Positions 1 to 13,127 of a DNA stretch of 64,000 bases are shown piece by piece. The stretch is from Proteles cristata cristata. Its lineage: Eukaryota; Chordata; Mammalia; Carnivora; Hyaenidae. The first letter of the stretch is position 1. Each line of letters begins with the position of its first letter. Under the pieces are notes generated by a model, which was not told the DNA's origin, searched no databases, and was given only the letters and a program-made list of their open reading frames with translations. The stretch lies in the NCBI GenBank assembly GCA_017311185.1, contig JAESUZ010004919.1:62001-126000 (forward strand), read 5' to 3'. Both the position numbers and the translations under genes were made by a program.

Positions 1-50
<50 letters not shown>
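1..50. repeat. (TG)n microsatellite at the window edge
   Basis: Nearly pure TG dinucleotides with one TATG interruption at the start. The tract runs into the left edge, so its true length is unknown. Confidence 0.95.
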
Positions 51-51
<1 letters not shown>

Positions 52-1844
52 CTGAGATACCAATCTATATTTTTCATCTAAGACATCCTGGAAGAATAAT
101 AATCCTAGACCTAAGCTAGTGAGACCACATATTGTGATTTTCTCCTGACAGTTTGATTCACTTGATTCACTTGTTATACTATATAATTATTGAGAGGACC
201 TCTTCACTTCAAAAGTGCTCTGCTTTGTACAATATATATAATCATCTTGCCTTCCAGTGTGATTGATCTTTTCAAAATATACCTCCATCATGATTAGGGT
301 TATTTTCCTGACATTGTAGTATATTGCATATGAAATACTTTTAGACTAGGCTTATGAAATCTCTGTAACTTGTTCCTAGCTAAAAGTTGTATATGTCATA
401 AGACATTATCATTGCTCATTTTGTATTACTGTGAAAGATCTTGTATATGTTAGTAACTCTTCAGGCTTCGCGTAAGAAAATAGCTAGGATACTGATAATA
501 AAGTATATATTTGTGATACCATCAATAATACAAACTCGTTCCGTTTACTCTGCTGTACATTCCTTTTCCTTTTCATGGTTCTATGATTGTCACCTCATGT
601 TTGAAAGATGGGTGTCCTAGCTTAGGCTTCATGTCCATGTTCAAGATAGTAAGAATGGCAAAAAGTGATGTCAGCAACTCCTTTCTCCTTTTCTTTTGTT
701 AATGAAAAATCTCATTGATGTTTGTAGGCCATCTTTCTTATATATCTTACCATACTGAACTAGACTATCCATAACCATGTAGGTGATTGTAAATGAACAT
801 TTCTGACATCTAACTTATGTAATTGTTAAGGAACACTATTTTATTTTTACCTATATATTATGAGTAGATACACATTATACCCTTATATGTATGTTTTATT
901 AAATTATAAATTCTAAAGGATTCAACTTATAATGTGACTTTAGACAAATGTCTCACTTTATTTACTTATAAAAATAACATTTCTCATCTAATAAATCAAC
1001 AAATAATTATGTAATTCACAGTGACAAGTACAACAGATAGAAAATTATAAAATGTGTTTAGATAGATCATCTATTACATGCTATTAATAACTTTTCATTA
1101 TTGTTTGAAATCATATTTATGTGCATACTTTCATTTTGCATATTTCACAGCCAGATGTAGTTATTTATACAGCCATTTTACCAGTTAGAAATCCATGAAT
1201 TACCTGGTTTTCTGAAACTCGCAGAACTAATTTTGGTTTTAATTCCCGGTCCGTTTTCTTTTTTCCCTTTAAGATGATAGTAATAAGTCTCTTAAGTATG
1301 AAAGGATCATAGAGCTTTAGAAGTAAGAGCTCACATACATTCCAGTGAAATTAAGGGAAGCTTCAGAGAGGGGTGATTAAAATGCATATTGAGTGAAAGG
1401 TAGAGGGTTTCAGTTTAGAGTAGACATTATAAGAGTGAAATTTCGTTATCAGAATCTATGTGCAAAGGAGAATGGAATGAAAGTTGTAGGGACAAATAAA
1501 TGATAAATCAGACTAGGAGCATATTATGAAAAGAAAATAGAAGGCTCTGAGTGCTAACAGAAAATATCTTGTAATACTTTTTTGGTTATCATGACTTTAA
1601 CACATTTAATTTTACAGAATATTATCTTATTGATATAAGATGGAAAATCTTTATCATAATTAAAATATGATTAGAATCTTGATTTGTTACAACCAAAATA
1701 TTAGGAGTGAAGGAAAATAGGTTCATTCATACAAATGATGTGATATTAAGCCCAACTCTTTCTTCAGATGTTGGAACACTGCACTCATGTAAGTGTTCAA
1801 AAGTTTGAGTGACCTTCCCAAAAGGTAAATTAAACTTTATTGCA

Positions 1845-1850
<6 letters not shown>
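51..1850. other. AT-rich stretch with no recognised gene or repeat
   Basis: I see no coding region longer than background, no splice-flanked open segment and no repeat family I can name. It may hold very diverged repeats that only a profile search would show. Confidence 0.5.

Positions 1851-1891
<41 letters not shown>
1851..1891. repeat. (AC)n microsatellite
   Basis: About 20 uninterrupted AC units. The short open frames that cross it are translations of the repeat and not genes. Confidence 0.95.
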
Positions 1892-1893
<2 letters not shown>

Positions 1894-2029
1894 CACAGTG
1901 TATCAAATTTTCAATCAATTTTGAGAAAATATAAAATAGGTAATGAATAAAATAGATTTTAGAAGTGAGGATGGATTCATAATATACACAACATAATACA
2001 GTACAGTGCTATGAGCCACGTAACACTAA

Positions 2030-2440
2030 CAGACATTTATTGAACACTCCCTCCAACAGTAGCAAACTATACATTCTTTTCAAGTCCACTTGGAACGTTC
2101 TCTAGGGTAGATCTTAGTTTAGGCCAAAAATATATTTCAGCAATTGGGCAGTATAGAAATTATTCAAGGTATCTTCTTCTACCTCAATAGAATGAAATTA
2201 GAAGTTAATAAGAGGGGGAAATTTGGGAAATTCACAATAATGTGGCAATTAAACAACAATTTAAATAATCAATTGGTGCAAGAAGAAATCACAAAGAAGA
2301 GAAAATAATTTGAGATGAATTAAAAGGAAAAGTACAACATTCCAAAACTTTTGGGATGCAGCAGAAGCAATATTAAGCAGAATATTTATAGCTGTAAACA
2401 CCCTCTATTAAAAAAGAATAAAGATAGCAAATTAATAACT
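2030..2440 (+). mobile_element. Ancient L1 fragment, ORF2 endonuclease region
   Basis: The order of segments follows mammalian L1 ORF2: a TACATTCTTTTCAAG-type stretch near 2070, then the GGAACGTTCTC block, the linker, and GGGATGCAGCAGAAGCA near 2353, which in L1 follows the endonuclease domain. Many stops and indels are present, so it is long dead. There is no poly(A) end or target-site duplication, so it is an internal fragment. Confidence 0.8.
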
Positions 2441-4227
2441 GGTAATCCCCATGAAAATAGGACTATATTTGAATATTCTTTCATGGAAGTTGTGCCCAGA
2501 ATCAGTTATTTTCTCCTCTACCGCCAGACAGAAGACGTCATTGTATGTTGTATGACTTACTTGGTAGCCTAATTTAATAAAAAATAGAGAAAGTTTTGTT
2601 CGTTTTTTTCAAGCTTAATCTAAGTTAGCATTAGGGGTGTCTCCCAACTTGTCTGACTGGCAGTCTGGGTTTACTCATCAGTATTATGTGATATGTTTTT
2701 GTAAAAAGTACTTGGGTTTTAAATAAAACACATTCAAAGGTGGGAATGTGTGATGAACATCAAAGCATCACATTGAGGCTCTTGTGTAACACATCTTGCT
2801 TTTTGTTTTATTGCTTTTTAATAGACTTCACCTTTTAGAGCTATGTCTTGCTCATTCATAAGATTTTATTCCACATCGGTGTGATGATTGCCTTGACTTT
2901 CACTGAAAATAGCCAGTATTGAGCAAAACATTTCATAATTTTTGTGAAGCTATTTTAACGCTCTTCTGTTTTGCACGCTAAGTAGTATTTAATAGTATGC
3001 CTCTTCATTTATAATTGAAATATAGCTCACAAATGGTGGAAAAGATGAGTAACTGGAAATCAATATTTTACATTATAAGTAGGTGTTGTATTGTTAATAA
3101 ATGACCAATGGTTTTAGATACTCATGTATGTGTCTTAAATTTAATTTTGTTTCCATGTGGAGAGGATTTTAGAAAGGGTGTGAGCTTTGAATGTCTTCTT
3201 GAAGGCTTCTGTTCTTTTTTGACATAGATTTTTTAAAGGATTACTCTAAACAATTTTTAAATCAATAAGTAATTTTCATGGTTCTTTCCAATCAAATAAA
3301 TATTGACTTAAGGGAAGATATATGGTTTTTCTCTGTTTCTGGGAAAGAATGTTCTGAGTGCTGTATGCCATCATTTCATGTTAAATAAACTCAGATATTT
3401 GTTAAATGAAGTGATACAAAACATTTAAAAGAGATAGACACTGATTATATTGTTTTTCATGGAGCTCTAACAGTCTGATTTGGCTTTTTTCTCCACCTGG
3501 TCTTCGCATATCAGTTTGTAAAAGATCTATTCAAACGATATAGTAGTGTTTTTATTTGAGGCTTTAATACCAAAGCCTGACAGCATTATCTCTACTGTTT
3601 ATTTCACTATAAAACTGGTTTATAGTGATATGATTAGTAATGTTAAGCCTAGATATTATAAGATGTAGTACTGATTGTTCCACAGTCAAGCTCACTTTAT
3701 AGTGACATTAATGAACAGTATTTGTGCCATCATGCTTTATGGCATCAAGTAATTTCACGGCAGGGAAATAACAGTTATCTTGAATACTCTTGATCTTAGA
3801 GTCAAAGTTTGTATTCATGGTACATTTTAATTCAATATCACAGTGACTCACAGGTTTCCTGACCTCCTAAAGTTGTGAAGAATATTTTCTTAACAGAGAT
3901 ATCACTGAGTATAAACTTTTAAATATTTTGCATAATTAGAATTCTTTTTAAGATTTTTTTCTCTTAATCTTTTTGGATATTTTATATTCTGCTTAATACT
4001 GTAACTAAACGAAAAACATGATATGTTGCATAAGAACCTCAATACAATGCTTTGATATCCATCATACATTTCTACCTTTAAAACATGTTTCATGTAAAAC
4101 TCAAGTACACTTTCCAAACACTTTATCACATTATACTGACAAGCAAACCAAAATTATCAAAGCTAAGAAAACAGATTTTGCACTTTACTTATGGATTTTC
4201 TCTGTGTAAGTCATTTTGTAATGATTT
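2441..4227. other. No recognised gene or repeat
   Basis: AT-rich sequence with only short background open frames. I see nothing I can name in it. Confidence 0.45.
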
Positions 4228-4399
4228 CATAACTTGTTTTATTTATTTATTTTTATTTATTTATTTATTTAAAAATATACTCATTTTTAATTTTCCTTAA
4301 ATTTTAAGTAAACTTCACACAACACATAGGGCTTGAACTAACAAGAAGTGCCAGATCAAGAGTTGTATGCCCTACCAACTGAGCCAGCCAGGTGCCACA
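4228..4399 (-). mobile_element. CAN SINE, old, minus strand
   Basis: On the minus strand it begins TGGCACCTGGCTGGCTCAG and ends in an AAATAAATAAATAAA tail, seen here as TTTATTTATTTA at 4230-4270. It is diverged: the B-box region reads AGCCCTATG and the CT-rich middle is missing, so it belongs to an older subfamily than the copies at 52-64 kb. Confidence 0.85.
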
Positions 4400-6550
4400 T
4401 AACTCATATTTTAAATGAATGTAATTAAAACACAAGGTTGCTTTTAAGACATAGTATATTCATACCATAACAGCTGAAGTCAAGTATGTATAATTACATT
4501 TTTATACATTGATTTGCAGTTACCATACCATAATGTTGTCTAAGTAAAAAATGAGTTGAATTACTAGCTGTCTATTATGTTTGTCAGAATAGGTTGGGGT
4601 ATAGCTTTTATGCAACAATCCAGAATTTTCAGATACAGCACACCAAAGACTGTTTCTCACTCATGAAATTCTAGGCAAATTCCTGGGCAGCTGTCTTCCA
4701 TAAAGTAATTATGGAGCCCAGGAAGCCTTCATTATCTTGTTACTGAATCATGTTTCCATTCAATGTGGCAAATTACAGAATTTTGGAAGGTCCTCAACTG
4801 GTAACTAAATGCTTTGGCTAAGGAAATAAATATTACCTTTGATCACAACCTATTGGCTAACACTAATCACGCTACAACTTTCAACTGCATGAAAATGGGA
4901 AATAGTTTTCCCAAAGATATGGAAAATGGCGTTATAGTTATAAATACCAAAAATCATAGCTAATATAATTAGAATTAGAATAAAATATTATAGCTTGAAA
5001 TATTAGAAATAGGTTATGCCCATGAAAGCATTGGTCTTTGATTAGTTCTAATTCATCATTACTTTTTCTAAAATAAGAACCTATAAACTATTAAATAATT
5101 TCCCTTGAAAATTGAACACTTCAAAGTATTTTTCAATTCCTTTGAGACATAAAGATATCATTACATTTAGTGCATTATTTGTTAGTAAATGGACCAAACA
5201 TTCTTAAAATTAATTTACTATAAAAGAACCCAGCATATTCATGAACATTTCACATACCTGTTAGCGTGTGGTTTACTACATTAAATTATGTTAAACTGAT
5301 TTTAACATATGAAAAGAAATACACATCTTTTTTGTTATTGATTAATATCCATTAGTATTTTACTTAGAAACAATTATTATAATTTGAATCATATATTAGT
5401 TACACTAATAAACTTTTATTGCTGACTGAACTCTGTATCATTTTTTTCTTTTATTAAATGATATTGCTCATAAACCCTTTTGTTCCAAATCCTTAATTTA
5501 TTTAGTTCATTTTGGTGTCACTGTAGTACCAGTCAACTGCAAGCTCAAAGAGACTTTGGGCTAATTCTAGCTAGCTAGATGGATACAGCAAAGTCTACCT
5601 GGCATTTAACAAAATTGCATGAGCATCACAGGACTCTCTTACACAAGAATCAAAGAACATTTAAGACCAAAATGCATAGTGTTTTGTTAAGTGATAGATC
5701 TGGGCAAAAACAAACCAAGGAGAAATTTATATATGCCCTTCCAGTAAACGATCTGACAGAGATCAGAAAATAACCACAAAGAGCAGAATTTGTTAGATGT
5801 TTGTAAAAATCATAACAGGCCTCAGAAATATTTACCTCTATTTTGTAAGCTGTGCTGCTAGGCTAATACTTATGGGAGAATAAACACCTGTTTCCAGCTT
5901 TTTCATTTTATTCCTGGTCTTTGGAGACTGTGTCTCAATTCTGTGAGGAAGCCATAAGAAATGAAAAAGTTTAAATTTAGAATTTTTTTCTTTCTCAGTA
6001 ATTAAAGCAATATCTAGTATGCCTTTCCAGTTATCCCATCTGATTTGTTTGACCCAAGTAGCAATTTATTCAAGTTTTACAAAATGTTCTACTTGTTAAT
6101 TAAGATTCCTATGTGATCCTAAATAGTTTTCTTACTGAGTTTTTCTTATGATAATCTTCATTTATCAAAGTTAATTTTTGATATTACTCTCTCTGGTTCT
6201 GTTAGCTTAAAATTCTGCAGTCAATAGAGCTGTCCTGAGGAGCAAAATGTATTCATGAGTATGAAATGGTTTCCTGACATTGACGCTAATTCATCTAAGT
6301 TGCTTAATGGGTTTAAAGGTATTTGGGAATTCTGTAGTATTTTTAAAAATTCTGTTCAACTTTTATAAAGCAAAAATCCAATTTCCCACAATAATTGTAA
6401 TATAATTTAATTCATAGTAACTCACTTATTCCATCCCATATTTATGTTGTTCTTTAAGTGATAAATACTGTATTAATTATCTGAATGTTATCTTACTTAT
6501 TATTTTATTTTTTCTTTGAAAACCCATTCCTTTTTTTGAATTTTATTTTT
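4400..6550. other. No recognised gene or repeat
   Basis: AT-rich unique-looking sequence. The longest open frame (5579-5773, plus strand) is 64 codons, shows no domain or codon signal I recognise, and is best taken as chance. Confidence 0.45.
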
Positions 6551-7925
6551 AATAAAATCTATATATATTTATTTATATGTATAAATATATATACATATTT
6601 AAAGGGTATGACATGATGAGTTGATATCCATTTACATAGTGAAATGAAAACTACAGTCAAGCTAATTCAATATAATCACCTCACATAGTTAATCATTTTT
6701 TGTGTGTTTTGAGAGCACCCAAAATATACTATCTTAGTAAATTTCTCATATTCAATCCAGTATTATTAACTAAGTCATCATGCTCTATATTAGATCTATA
6801 CATGTGTCCATCTTCTTTATTAGATCTGTACATGTATTCATCTTCTATAATTGCAGCCTTATACCTCTGACCAACCACCATTTACTTCCTTTCCCCATCC
6901 TTGGTAATCACTATTCTACTCTTTGCTTCTACGTATTTGGCTTTTTTAGATTCCACAAATAAGTGAGATCATGTAGTTTTTTGCTGTCCTTGTTTGGCTT
7001 ATTTCACTTGGGATAATATCCTCCAGATTCATGCATGTTCTAAGTGATAAGATCTCTTTCTTCTTTAAGGCTGAACAATATCTTATTGTATATACAAACC
7101 AAAGTTTATTTATTCATTCATCTACTGGAAGACATTGAGTTGTTTCTGTATCTTGGCTATTGTAAATCATGTTGCAATAAACATGGGAGCACAGCTATCT
7201 CTCTGAAGTACTGATTTCATTTCATTTGGATATATACCAGAAGAGAGATTGCTGGATCACATGGTAGTTGTATTTTTAGTTTTTATTTTAGGGACTTTTA
7301 TACTGTTTTCAATAATGGTTACACTTCCACCAGTGGTGCACAGCTTTCTCTGTCTCCACATTGTAGGCAATTCTTGTAATTTATTGTCTTTTTTATTATA
7401 ATAGCTATCCTAACCATTGTGAGGTGATATCTCATTGTGGTTTTGATTTACATTTCCCTAAGTAATGATGTTGAACACCTTTTCATATACCAATTGGCCA
7501 TTTGTATGTCTTTGGAAAAATGTCTGTTCAGGTCTTTTGACCATTTTTAATTGGGTTGTTTATTTGCCATTGAGTTCTTTGTGTTCCTTTTATATTTTGG
7601 ATATTAACCCCTTCTCAGACACATGGTTTGTAAATATTTCCTCCCTTTCTGTAGGCTGCCTTTTCATTTTGTGGTTTGGTTTCTTTTGCATGTAGAAGCT
7701 TGTTAATTTTATTTAATCTCACTCATTTATTTTTGCTTTTGTTACCTGAGCTTTTGGTTTTATTAATCTAAAAAATCATTCCCAAGACCAACACAAGGAG
7801 CTTTTCCCTGTGTTTTTTTCCCTAAGAGTTTTATAGTTTCAAGTCTTACATTTAACTTTATAGTTCATTTTGAGTTGTTATTTGCACATGGTGTAAGATG
7901 TTGATCCAATTTAATTCTTAATTCC
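6551..7925 (-). mobile_element. Middle-aged L1, 3' part, minus strand
   Basis: Read on the minus strand, this is the C-terminal end of L1 ORF2 followed by 3'UTR. Diagnostic stretches are the reversed forms of the GGGAAATGTAAATCA and TATCCCAAGTGA segments and the block around 7140-7220 (nearly TTGGCTATTGTAAAT, then TGTTGCAATAAACATGGGAG). A 27-bp unit at about 6788-6847 is tandemly duplicated (TATTAGATCT...CATCTTCT). The 5' end is truncated near 7925. Many stops; no coding capacity. Confidence 0.85.
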
Positions 7926-8604
7926 CTTTTTCTCTTCCTTTAATTCCCTAGATGATGCCAGGGAGAAACTCTGTTCTCTGGCTGTTCACAGTTATTTTCT
8001 GATCTCTGTCATATTATTTACAGGAGGCATATAATATAAATTCTCCTTTTCTTATTTCTGTGAGTTTTCTTATATTAGTTGACTCACTTATGAAACTAAG
8101 ATGCTTATAAATATGTAGGATATTTACTAAGATGTGTATTAGCTACAAATAAAACTGATGTTTTAAGGAGTGAATATAGTTAGAAGCCTGGATTCCACAC
8201 AGTTGTGCCAATAACAAGTTATAAGACTTTGAAAATTGCACATATGCCTATTGGAATTCACTCTCATTACCAGAAATGTAAAAATTGCTAGATAATTTTA
8301 AAGAATTCTTATAACTCCATTATTTAATTCAGATTCCAGGGAATAAGCATTTGTCATCAAGACATCTCTAAATAAAAGTTAAGCATTTGATTACACTGGA
8401 TTAGAGTAATGTTGCAGGGATGAGTTAGGTATAGATTATCATTACATGCCACTGATATAAGGTTTCATAGAGAGAATTTACATTATCTACCCTAAATGAC
8501 ACAAGAAAGAATATTAATAATTCTCTAAAGAAATGATAGAAAAGAATGCAAAACAAAGCTAAAATATAATTCTCAAAATTTTTAAAAATATAATGTCACT
8601 TTGT
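7926..8604. other. No recognised gene or repeat
   Basis: AT-rich interval between an L1 remnant and a SINE. Nothing else seen. Confidence 0.4.
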
Positions 8605-8757
8605 GGGGCGCCTGGTAGCTCAGTCGATTAAGCATCTAACTTTTGATTTCAGCTCGAGTCATGATCTCGGTGAGACTGAGCTCCAAACTGGGGAGATTCT
8701 TTCTCTCTCCCTCTACCTCTCCCCCACCTGACCCTGCACTCTCTCTTTCTCCAAATT
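8605..8757 (+). mobile_element. CAN SINE, diverged, plus strand
   Basis: Starts GGGGCGCCTGGTAGCTCAG, keeps the CATGATCTC block and the CT-rich middle, and fades out near CTTTCTCCAAAT without a clear A tail. Several substitutions in both promoter boxes indicate an old copy. Confidence 0.85.
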
Positions 8758-9058
8758 TCTTTATGCTGCTGACTTATTATTTATTGTTAATTTCCTTATA
8801 ACTAATACTTTTATTATATATGTCTTGAAAGTTGTAAAGGCTGTGTATCTCTACCTAGTAAGTGTATGCTTGGTCATAAAGCAAACTTAAACTGATTGGG
8901 ATGCATTTAAACCTGAGTATAAACTCTGATCAGAGTGGAATGGTGGACGGAGATTATGCTAGAAGGCTTTTTGTTGTGCCTGGGAATGACTCAAGTGTCA
9001 TATTCAGGCAAAGACATACAACTCCTTTGATCCTCAGTACACTTCTTAGAGTTCTATA

Positions 9059-9190
9059 AATACACACACACATATTTATATACATATATAACTCATGTAC
9101 AAATATATATTATAATAATATATAAAATATAATATATACATGCACACATATGGACTTAATAATATAATACACATGCACAAACATATATAA
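9059..9190. repeat. AT-rich low-complexity run with short AC and AT blocks
   Basis: Alternating purine-pyrimidine sequence (ACACACAC, ATATAT, TATAATAATATA). No gene signal. Confidence 0.7.
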
Positions 9191-9221
9191 ACCCTTAAAA
9201 GAAGTCAGTAGCGGAACTCAG

Positions 9222-9430
9222 CATTTTTTTAATGTTTATTTTTGAGAGAGATCGAGAAAGTGTGTGTGTGTGCAAGATTGGGGGCAGTAGAGAGAAAGGG
9301 AGACAGAGGATGCAAATAGGCTCTGCACTGATAGTAGAGAGCCTGATGCGAGACTCAAAACTCGGAAACTGTGAGATCATGACCTGAATGGAGGTCTGAC
9401 GCATAACCAACTGAGCCACCCAGGCACCCC
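9222..9430 (-). mobile_element. CAN SINE, minus strand
   Basis: Ends on the plus strand with CTGAGCCACCCAGGCACCCC, the reverse of the SINE head; the A tail appears as TTTTTTTAATG...TTTATTT at its left. An imperfect flanking repeat (AACTCAGCA before, AATTCAGCA after) fits a mutated target-site duplication. Confidence 0.92.
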
Positions 9431-10013
9431 CAATTCAGCAGTTTGTTTGTTTGCTTAAATTTGCTTCTGTATATGATAAAGTTACTAAGTTGATGGATAA
9501 AAGTGAGACTATAAACCTTTTATAGATATGTATTTATACAGAAGTTTGCAAAACCCATCAGTAGTTTTCCCATTGAGGATGTGCTCAATTGTAAGAAAGC
9601 AGCCAAGATGGTACAGTGCATGTACATAAATTGTTTAAGTGCTTTCCTTCCTTGAGGTTCTATAGCACACTTCCCTGCTGGTCGCTGCTTGAGGCTGAGG
9701 TATAAACTTCACTCCTAATGCTCACTTATTCAAAAATCTTACCATTAAAAGCTAAATTTGCCTACAGCAAAACATATTGGCATAAACTTAAGTCTGACTT
9801 CAAGTCTCTCTGTCTGGCTCCAAATTTGTCTTCCTGGAATTTTACTCAGGAAATACCTGTTTGACCATCTCCACTCCCAGGGACTCCATGAAGGGAGCCA
9901 AGATTTTCACCCTGGACTTTTAGCTTCGGTCCAAAGCATAGCTTTTGTGTTTATATTGTTTTGAATATTTCATTTTGCATATACCAGCTGCAATTTATTT
10001 TTTGTTACTTATT
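9431..10013. other. No recognised gene or repeat
   Basis: Includes a plus-strand open frame of 68 codons (9758-9964) with no recognisable domain. I treat it as chance. Confidence 0.4.
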
Positions 10014-10330
10014 TTGCGATCATATGTTTTCACTCATATGTGGAATTTGAGAAAATTAACAGAACACCATGGAGGAAAGGGAAGGAAAAATAGTTTCAAA
10101 CAGAGAGGGGGGCAAACTAGAAGAGATCTTAAATAGAACAAACTGAGGGTTGATAGGTGTGGTGGGTGAGGGGAAAAAGGATGATGGGCATTTGAAGAGG
10201 GCACTTGTTGGGATGCGCACTGGGTGTTGCATGTAAGTGATGAATCATGGGAATATATGCCTAAATCCAAGAGCATACTGTATACACTGTATGTTAGCTA
10301 ACTTGACAATAATTAGAAAAAAATTAGATT
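10014..10330 (+). mobile_element. L1 3' end (3'UTR), plus strand
   Basis: Carnivore-type L1 3'UTR: the CACTCATATGTGGAAT block, a purine-rich middle, GGCACTTGTTGGGATG..CACTGGGTGTT and a final TTGACAATAA before an A-rich end. The same closing block is seen in the full-length L1 at 32.4 kb, but this copy is more diverged and 5'-truncated to about 300 bp. Confidence 0.85.
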
Positions 10331-10454
10331 ATTAGATGTGATCATTTTTGTTTTGGATCAATATGTGTTGTAAAGTTAATCTTTTAAAAAAACATTGTAG
10401 TTTTATCTTTACATCTTATTTTGCCTAAGTTTCTATGTGGAAGTTCTTAAGATT

Positions 10455-10680
10455 TGCTCTGATATTTTTCATTATTATTATTAAGTTATTATTATTATTA
10501 TTATTATTATTTGAGGAGTTGTATGTCCTTGCAAAAGTGGGAGGAGAGGGGCAGAAGGAAAGAGAATATTAAGTAAGCTCCATATTCAGCACAGAGTCTG
10601 ACACAGGGCTGGATCACATGACCCTGTGATCACAACCTCAGCAGAAATCAAGAGTCCAACTGACCCACCCAGGCACCTCA
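10455..10680 (-). mobile_element. CAN SINE, minus strand, with (ATT)n tail
   Basis: The head appears as CTGACCCACCCAGGCACCTC at the right edge. The A tail has turned into an (ATT)n microsatellite at about 10469-10511, a usual fate of SINE tails. Confidence 0.88.
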
Positions 10681-10749
10681 ACATTTTACATTACTATTAT
10701 TCTCTTACAAATTAACTCATCAGATTGATGTTTTAAATATTATTTTAAT

Positions 10750-10850
10750 ATACTTTAATTTTTTCATCTTTTTAGTTAAATTCCAATTAGTTAACATATA
10801 GCGTAATATTAGTTTCAGGTGTAGAATTGAGTGATGAATCAAACAAACTA
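10750..10850 (-). mobile_element. Short L1 3'UTR fragment, minus strand
   Basis: Matches the reversed terminal block shared by other carnivore L1 tails here (13.1, 23.4 and 32.9 kb): AATTCCAATTAGTTAACATA then GTAATATTAGTTTCAGGTGT. Only about 100 bp is present. Confidence 0.75.
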
Positions 10851-11555
10851 TGAGTGAACTAGGAAATATTTATGCTGCTAGAATGAACCACACAGTATCA
10901 AGTGACCAAGCCGCACCTTCACTTCCTAGGACACTCAAATTGGGGGTATGTAAAAGCTAAATTGGTTCTTATAAAAGAGAAAGAAAGTAACTGAAAAGCC
11001 AAAGTAAAAACACTAAAAAATAATTCTCATAAAATTAAAATCTGGCCATTCAAATACATGTAAATTGGAGAATCCTGAGAAGTATGATACATATGTCCTT
11101 ATTACTGCCCTGAAGAGCAGATCAAAACATGCAACAAGTTAAAATCCTACAATATGCGTTCTGTGTGTGGTTTCTAAGAAGAAGATGCTGAAGAAGAAAA
11201 GATTTGAAGATTATCAGTTCCCTTAGTAGAAATCATTATGTTGCTCTATCTGCCCTTATTCCCTTACAGATATTTCTATCTGTTTGTTTTCTGTGGAGTA
11301 ATGCGGGGTAATTTAGTAGTTTATTTTGCTTCCTTGACAGCATATAATTTTATACTAAGAAATTAAGAAGATTACAAAAAGATACTAGTGCTTATACAAT
11401 TAAAGAAAATAGTGTGCCACTTTAGTAATATGAAAGTGGTTTTGTTCACACTGTCTCATGAAGCATTCTTTATTAACTGGTATTTCTACACGCTGTATTG
11501 CAGAGGAAAATTGATCTTCATGATAATGGTACCAATGTTGTGTACATTTTTGACA
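10851..11555. other. No recognised gene or repeat
   Basis: AT-rich. A 77-codon open frame starting at 11388 runs into the neighbouring DNA transposon remnant and shows no domain. Confidence 0.4.
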
Positions 11556-12000
11556 TACAGTAGTTTTCCCTTGTTTGCAGTTTTGTTTTCCATGGTTTCA
11601 GTTACTCACAAACAACTGTGATCTATAAGATGATCCTCTTGACATATTGTCAGAAGGTCAGTAGTAGCCTAATGCTACATCACAATGCTTACGTCATTCA
11701 CTTTGCTTCCTCTCATCATGTAGGCATTTAATCAGCTTACATCATCACAAGAAGGGTGAGTAACATACAGTAATATGTTTTGAGAGAGACAGGCCATATC
11801 ATATATGATTTTTATTACAGTATATTGTTATAATTATTCTATTTTATTATTAATCTCTTATATACCTAATGTGTATATTAAACTTTCTCATAGATATGTA
11901 TGTATAGAAAAAACAGTATATATAGGGTTGGGTACTATCCATAGTTTCAGGCATCCATGGTGGCGGGGGGTGAGGGTCTTACATGTATTTCTTGTGGATA
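11556..12000 (+). mobile_element. Tigger-like (pogo/Tc1-mariner) DNA transposon remnant
   Basis: The left end reads ACAGTAGTTTTCCCTTGTTT and continues TGGTTTCAGTTACTCACAAA. The right part contains ACAGTATATATAGGGTTGGG and ACTATCCATAGTTTCAGGCA, wording I recognise from a short non-autonomous Tigger-family element. The internal part is too diverged to show a transposase, and the far terminal repeat near 12000 is degraded. The family is from memory of consensus wording; the exact subfamily is not assigned. Confidence 0.65.
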
Positions 12001-12423
12001 AATGCCGCTTCACTTTGTTAAAAATACACCTTGAAAGTTTGCCGTTACTTGTGACAAAAGAGGATATATTCAAAGATAAAGGAAACCAGACATAAACAGT
12101 ATTTCTTTAGATATCATCGGTTTTTCTCTAGATTAGATATCATCATCTTGAAGCAATGGAGTGACTTCTCAAGAAACATAGGTGGATTAGTGAGAGGAGG
12201 AGGGGTCATATTTACAAACAAATAGTAGCCAATAGTTTACTGGAAGTAAATCCCAGCTTGCATCAAAAACACCCCAAATGAATTATGACATTAAATGCTG
12301 ATTATATTTATATTACTAAGTACCTTTTTATAATATTTTAACTGGTAAAAATTAAAATTAAAAAATATGATAATTTCATGTCTGTAATTTTTGGTTTACT
12401 GGAATATCTGTTTCTTTAATCTT

Positions 12424-12643
12424 ATAATAAAGTATTTCTTAATATTTATTTATTTTGAAAGAGAGAATAGCAGAGGGGCAGGGAGAGAGGGAGAGAGAGC
12501 ATCCTAAGCAGGCTCTGCACTGTCAGCACAGAACCCAGCAAAGGGCTTGATCTCTCAAACCATGAGATCATGACCTGAGCTGAAATCAAGAGTCAGATGC
12601 TGAACTGACTGAACCACCCAGGGTCTCTGATAATAAAGTATTT
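12424..12643 (-). mobile_element. CAN SINE with 14-bp target-site duplication
   Basis: The SINE body (12438-12629, minus strand) is flanked by perfect copies of ATAATAAAGTATTT at 12424-12437 and 12630-12643. The head is mutated (CACCCAGGGTCTCTG where CACCCAGGCGCC is expected), so it is not among the youngest copies despite the clean duplication. Confidence 0.95.
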
Positions 12644-13127
12644 ATAGAATCTTGGATGGGACAGTGTGGATGTCACAATAAAGTCATAACAAAATTTTGA
12701 TATGTGACTATGTGCTATCCATGCCCTGTACACCAGGCCTAAGAATATCTTGACTGATTTATGGAAAGCTGTTCCCTGAGTTCCCTTGAGGGTTTATAAG
12801 TACATTATAGAGCTCATTCATAAGTTCTTAGAAGTAAAGTTCTTTCTCTACTTTTCACTGTCTCCATAATTCACTTCTTCTGTAGGAGGTTTGGAAACTG
12901 AGTCAGTAAATTGTATAGGAGCTTTTAACACTAGCAGACCAATGCAGTAAGGAATAAAATAGAGGGTCTTTTTAAATGCTAGTACTAATCCTTACTCTTT
13001 ATGTATATATTACTTAGAGTGTCACATAACTTATCATATTACTTTAAGTTCTTACAATAGGTGTTTGTTGCAATAAAAAGCCCAGTATCTATTCAATTTT
13101 TCTGCAAATCATATTTGATTTCCTCTT
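12644..13127. other. No recognised gene or repeat
   Basis: AT-rich interval without open frames of note. Confidence 0.4.
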